From the NCBI GenBank assembly GCA_030641425.1, contig DAOWHM010000002.1:1-7210 (forward strand): 7,210 bases of DNA. The letters are read 5' to 3'. Below, in pieces: positions 6,973 through 7,210 of the stretch; the stretch's first letter is position 1; each line of letters begins with the position of its first letter. Below the pieces are notes generated by a model. That model worked only from the letters and a program-made list of their open reading frames with translations. It searched no databases and was not told where the DNA came from. Source of the DNA: Candidatus Bathyarchaeota archaeon (GTDB lineage Archaea > Thermoproteota > Bathyarchaeia > Bathyarchaeales > SOJC01). Both the position numbers and the translations under genes were made by a program.

Positions 6973-6977
6973 CCTCC
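6973..6977 (-). promoter_or_regulatory. Strong Shine-Dalgarno site that sets the TTG start of fumA
   Basis: GGAGG on the minus strand lies 7 nt upstream of TTG 6965. No in-frame ATG lies near it, so this site decides the unusual start codon. Confidence 0.75.
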
Positions 6978-7008
6978 AATTTTGAGAACTTAGTTGTTAA
7001 GGAACTTG

Positions 7009-7017
7009 GTCTTAAAC
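7009..7017 (-). promoter_or_regulatory. Candidate box A for the fumarase operon
   Basis: On the minus strand the sequence aaaatgTTTAAGACC gives a TTTAAG core with an A-rich upstream flank. Normal archaeal spacing puts the transcript start near 6985-6990, leaving a leader of about 20-25 nt that just holds the GGAGG site. The geometry is reasonable but the core is not a perfect consensus. Confidence 0.35.
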
Positions 7018-7048
7018 ATTTTGCGCGCGTAACTATTCTTGTTAAGGT

Positions 7049-7063
7049 TGAACTTGAAGTTCA
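7049..7063. repeat. 15-bp palindrome upstream of fumA (TGAACTT-G-AAGTTCA)
   Basis: Two perfect 7-bp arms flank a single central base, the geometry of a dimeric regulator site. It lies about 35 bp upstream of the candidate fumA box A. A related half, AACTTG preceded by TTGTTAAGG, recurs at 6994-7008 beside the box A, so two copies of a short motif (6994-7008 and 7039-7056) bracket the promoter. Operator function is inference. Confidence 0.35.
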
Positions 7064-7165
7064 TGCGCGTGATGGGTCTTGAGTTGTCGCCTCGTTGGGC
7101 AATGTTGCCAACTGGCGTGTAATCGATAAAAAATGCAATAGCTAATAGGTTATATACCCAGTATG

Positions 7166-7179
7166 TTTCCATATGGAAA
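7166..7179. repeat. 14-bp perfect palindrome TTTCCATATGGAAA in the upstream region
   Basis: This is a fully symmetric AT-rich palindrome in the 245-bp gene-free segment 6966-7210. It lies between an AT-rich TATA-like stretch (7149-7158) and the box A at 7202-7209, a position where a regulator could act on a gene to the right. No family of regulator is recognised. Confidence 0.3.
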
Positions 7180-7201
7180 ATGGGCGTAAACCTGCATAAT
7201 T

Positions 7202-7209
7202 TTTATATA
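7202..7209 (+). promoter_or_regulatory. Consensus-like archaeal box A reading out of the window
   Basis: TTTATATA, within a longer aatttttatata stretch, matches the archaeal TATA-box consensus on the plus strand. It would drive a gene beyond the right edge. The same AT-rich run also reads as TATATAAA on the minus strand, so direction is not certain. Apart from this, the palindromes and the fumA promoter, I see no gene in 6966-7210. Confidence 0.35.
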
Positions 7210-7210
7210 C

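Noticed and set aside
6990..7172. Minus-strand 60-codon open frame upstream of fumA
   Set aside because: It has no recognisable domain and no ribosome site, its composition is AT-driven, and it covers the candidate fumA promoter and the palindrome at 7049-7063. It is more likely non-coding.

Overview
This window reads as a fumarate/succinate redox locus of an archaeon, possibly Bathyarchaeia-like; the lineage is an inference. Pointers to Archaea are an HdrA of the methanogen type, a soluble thiol:fumarate-reductase-type flavoprotein/iron-sulfur pair, a class I fumarase split into two subunits, TATA-like box A elements with short leaders, and mixed AGA/AGG and CGN arginine codons. A bacterium that acquired Hdr-type genes is not excluded. 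No mobile element, CRISPR array, tRNA or rRNA was seen.

Layout. Positions 1-834 (minus) hold the N-terminal 278 codons of hdrA, which runs off the left edge. A 93-bp divergent spacer separates it from a plus-strand run of three genes: an HdrC-HdrB fusion (928-2040), the flavoprotein tfrA (2144-3844) and the iron-sulfur subunit tfrB (3857-5422). tfrA and tfrB are 12 nt apart. The tfrB product joins an SdhB-like [2Fe-2S] domain to HdrC-like and HdrB-like domains. A perfect 10-bp hairpin (5434-5466) lies in the short gap before the convergent fumarase pair. That pair, fumA (6084-6965, TTG start) then fumB (5474-6079), reads on the minus strand. The last 245 bp, upstream of fumA, hold promoter-like elements and two palindromes but no convincing gene.

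How the genes may work together. Fumarase interconverts malate and fumarate, and TfrAB would reduce fumarate to succinate. In the known methanogen enzyme the electrons come from two thiols, giving a heterodisulfide. HdrA plus the HdrC-HdrB fusion is what one would expect to re-reduce a disulfide, or to feed electrons directly into TfrAB. The set therefore looks like a soluble module linking a reductive TCA segment to Hdr-type flavin chemistry, with no membrane anchor subunit in view. This coupling is inferred from gene content and adjacency. The most unusual sequence detail is that both HdrB-like proteins have lost one cysteine of the CxxC in their first CCG domain, at opposite positions.
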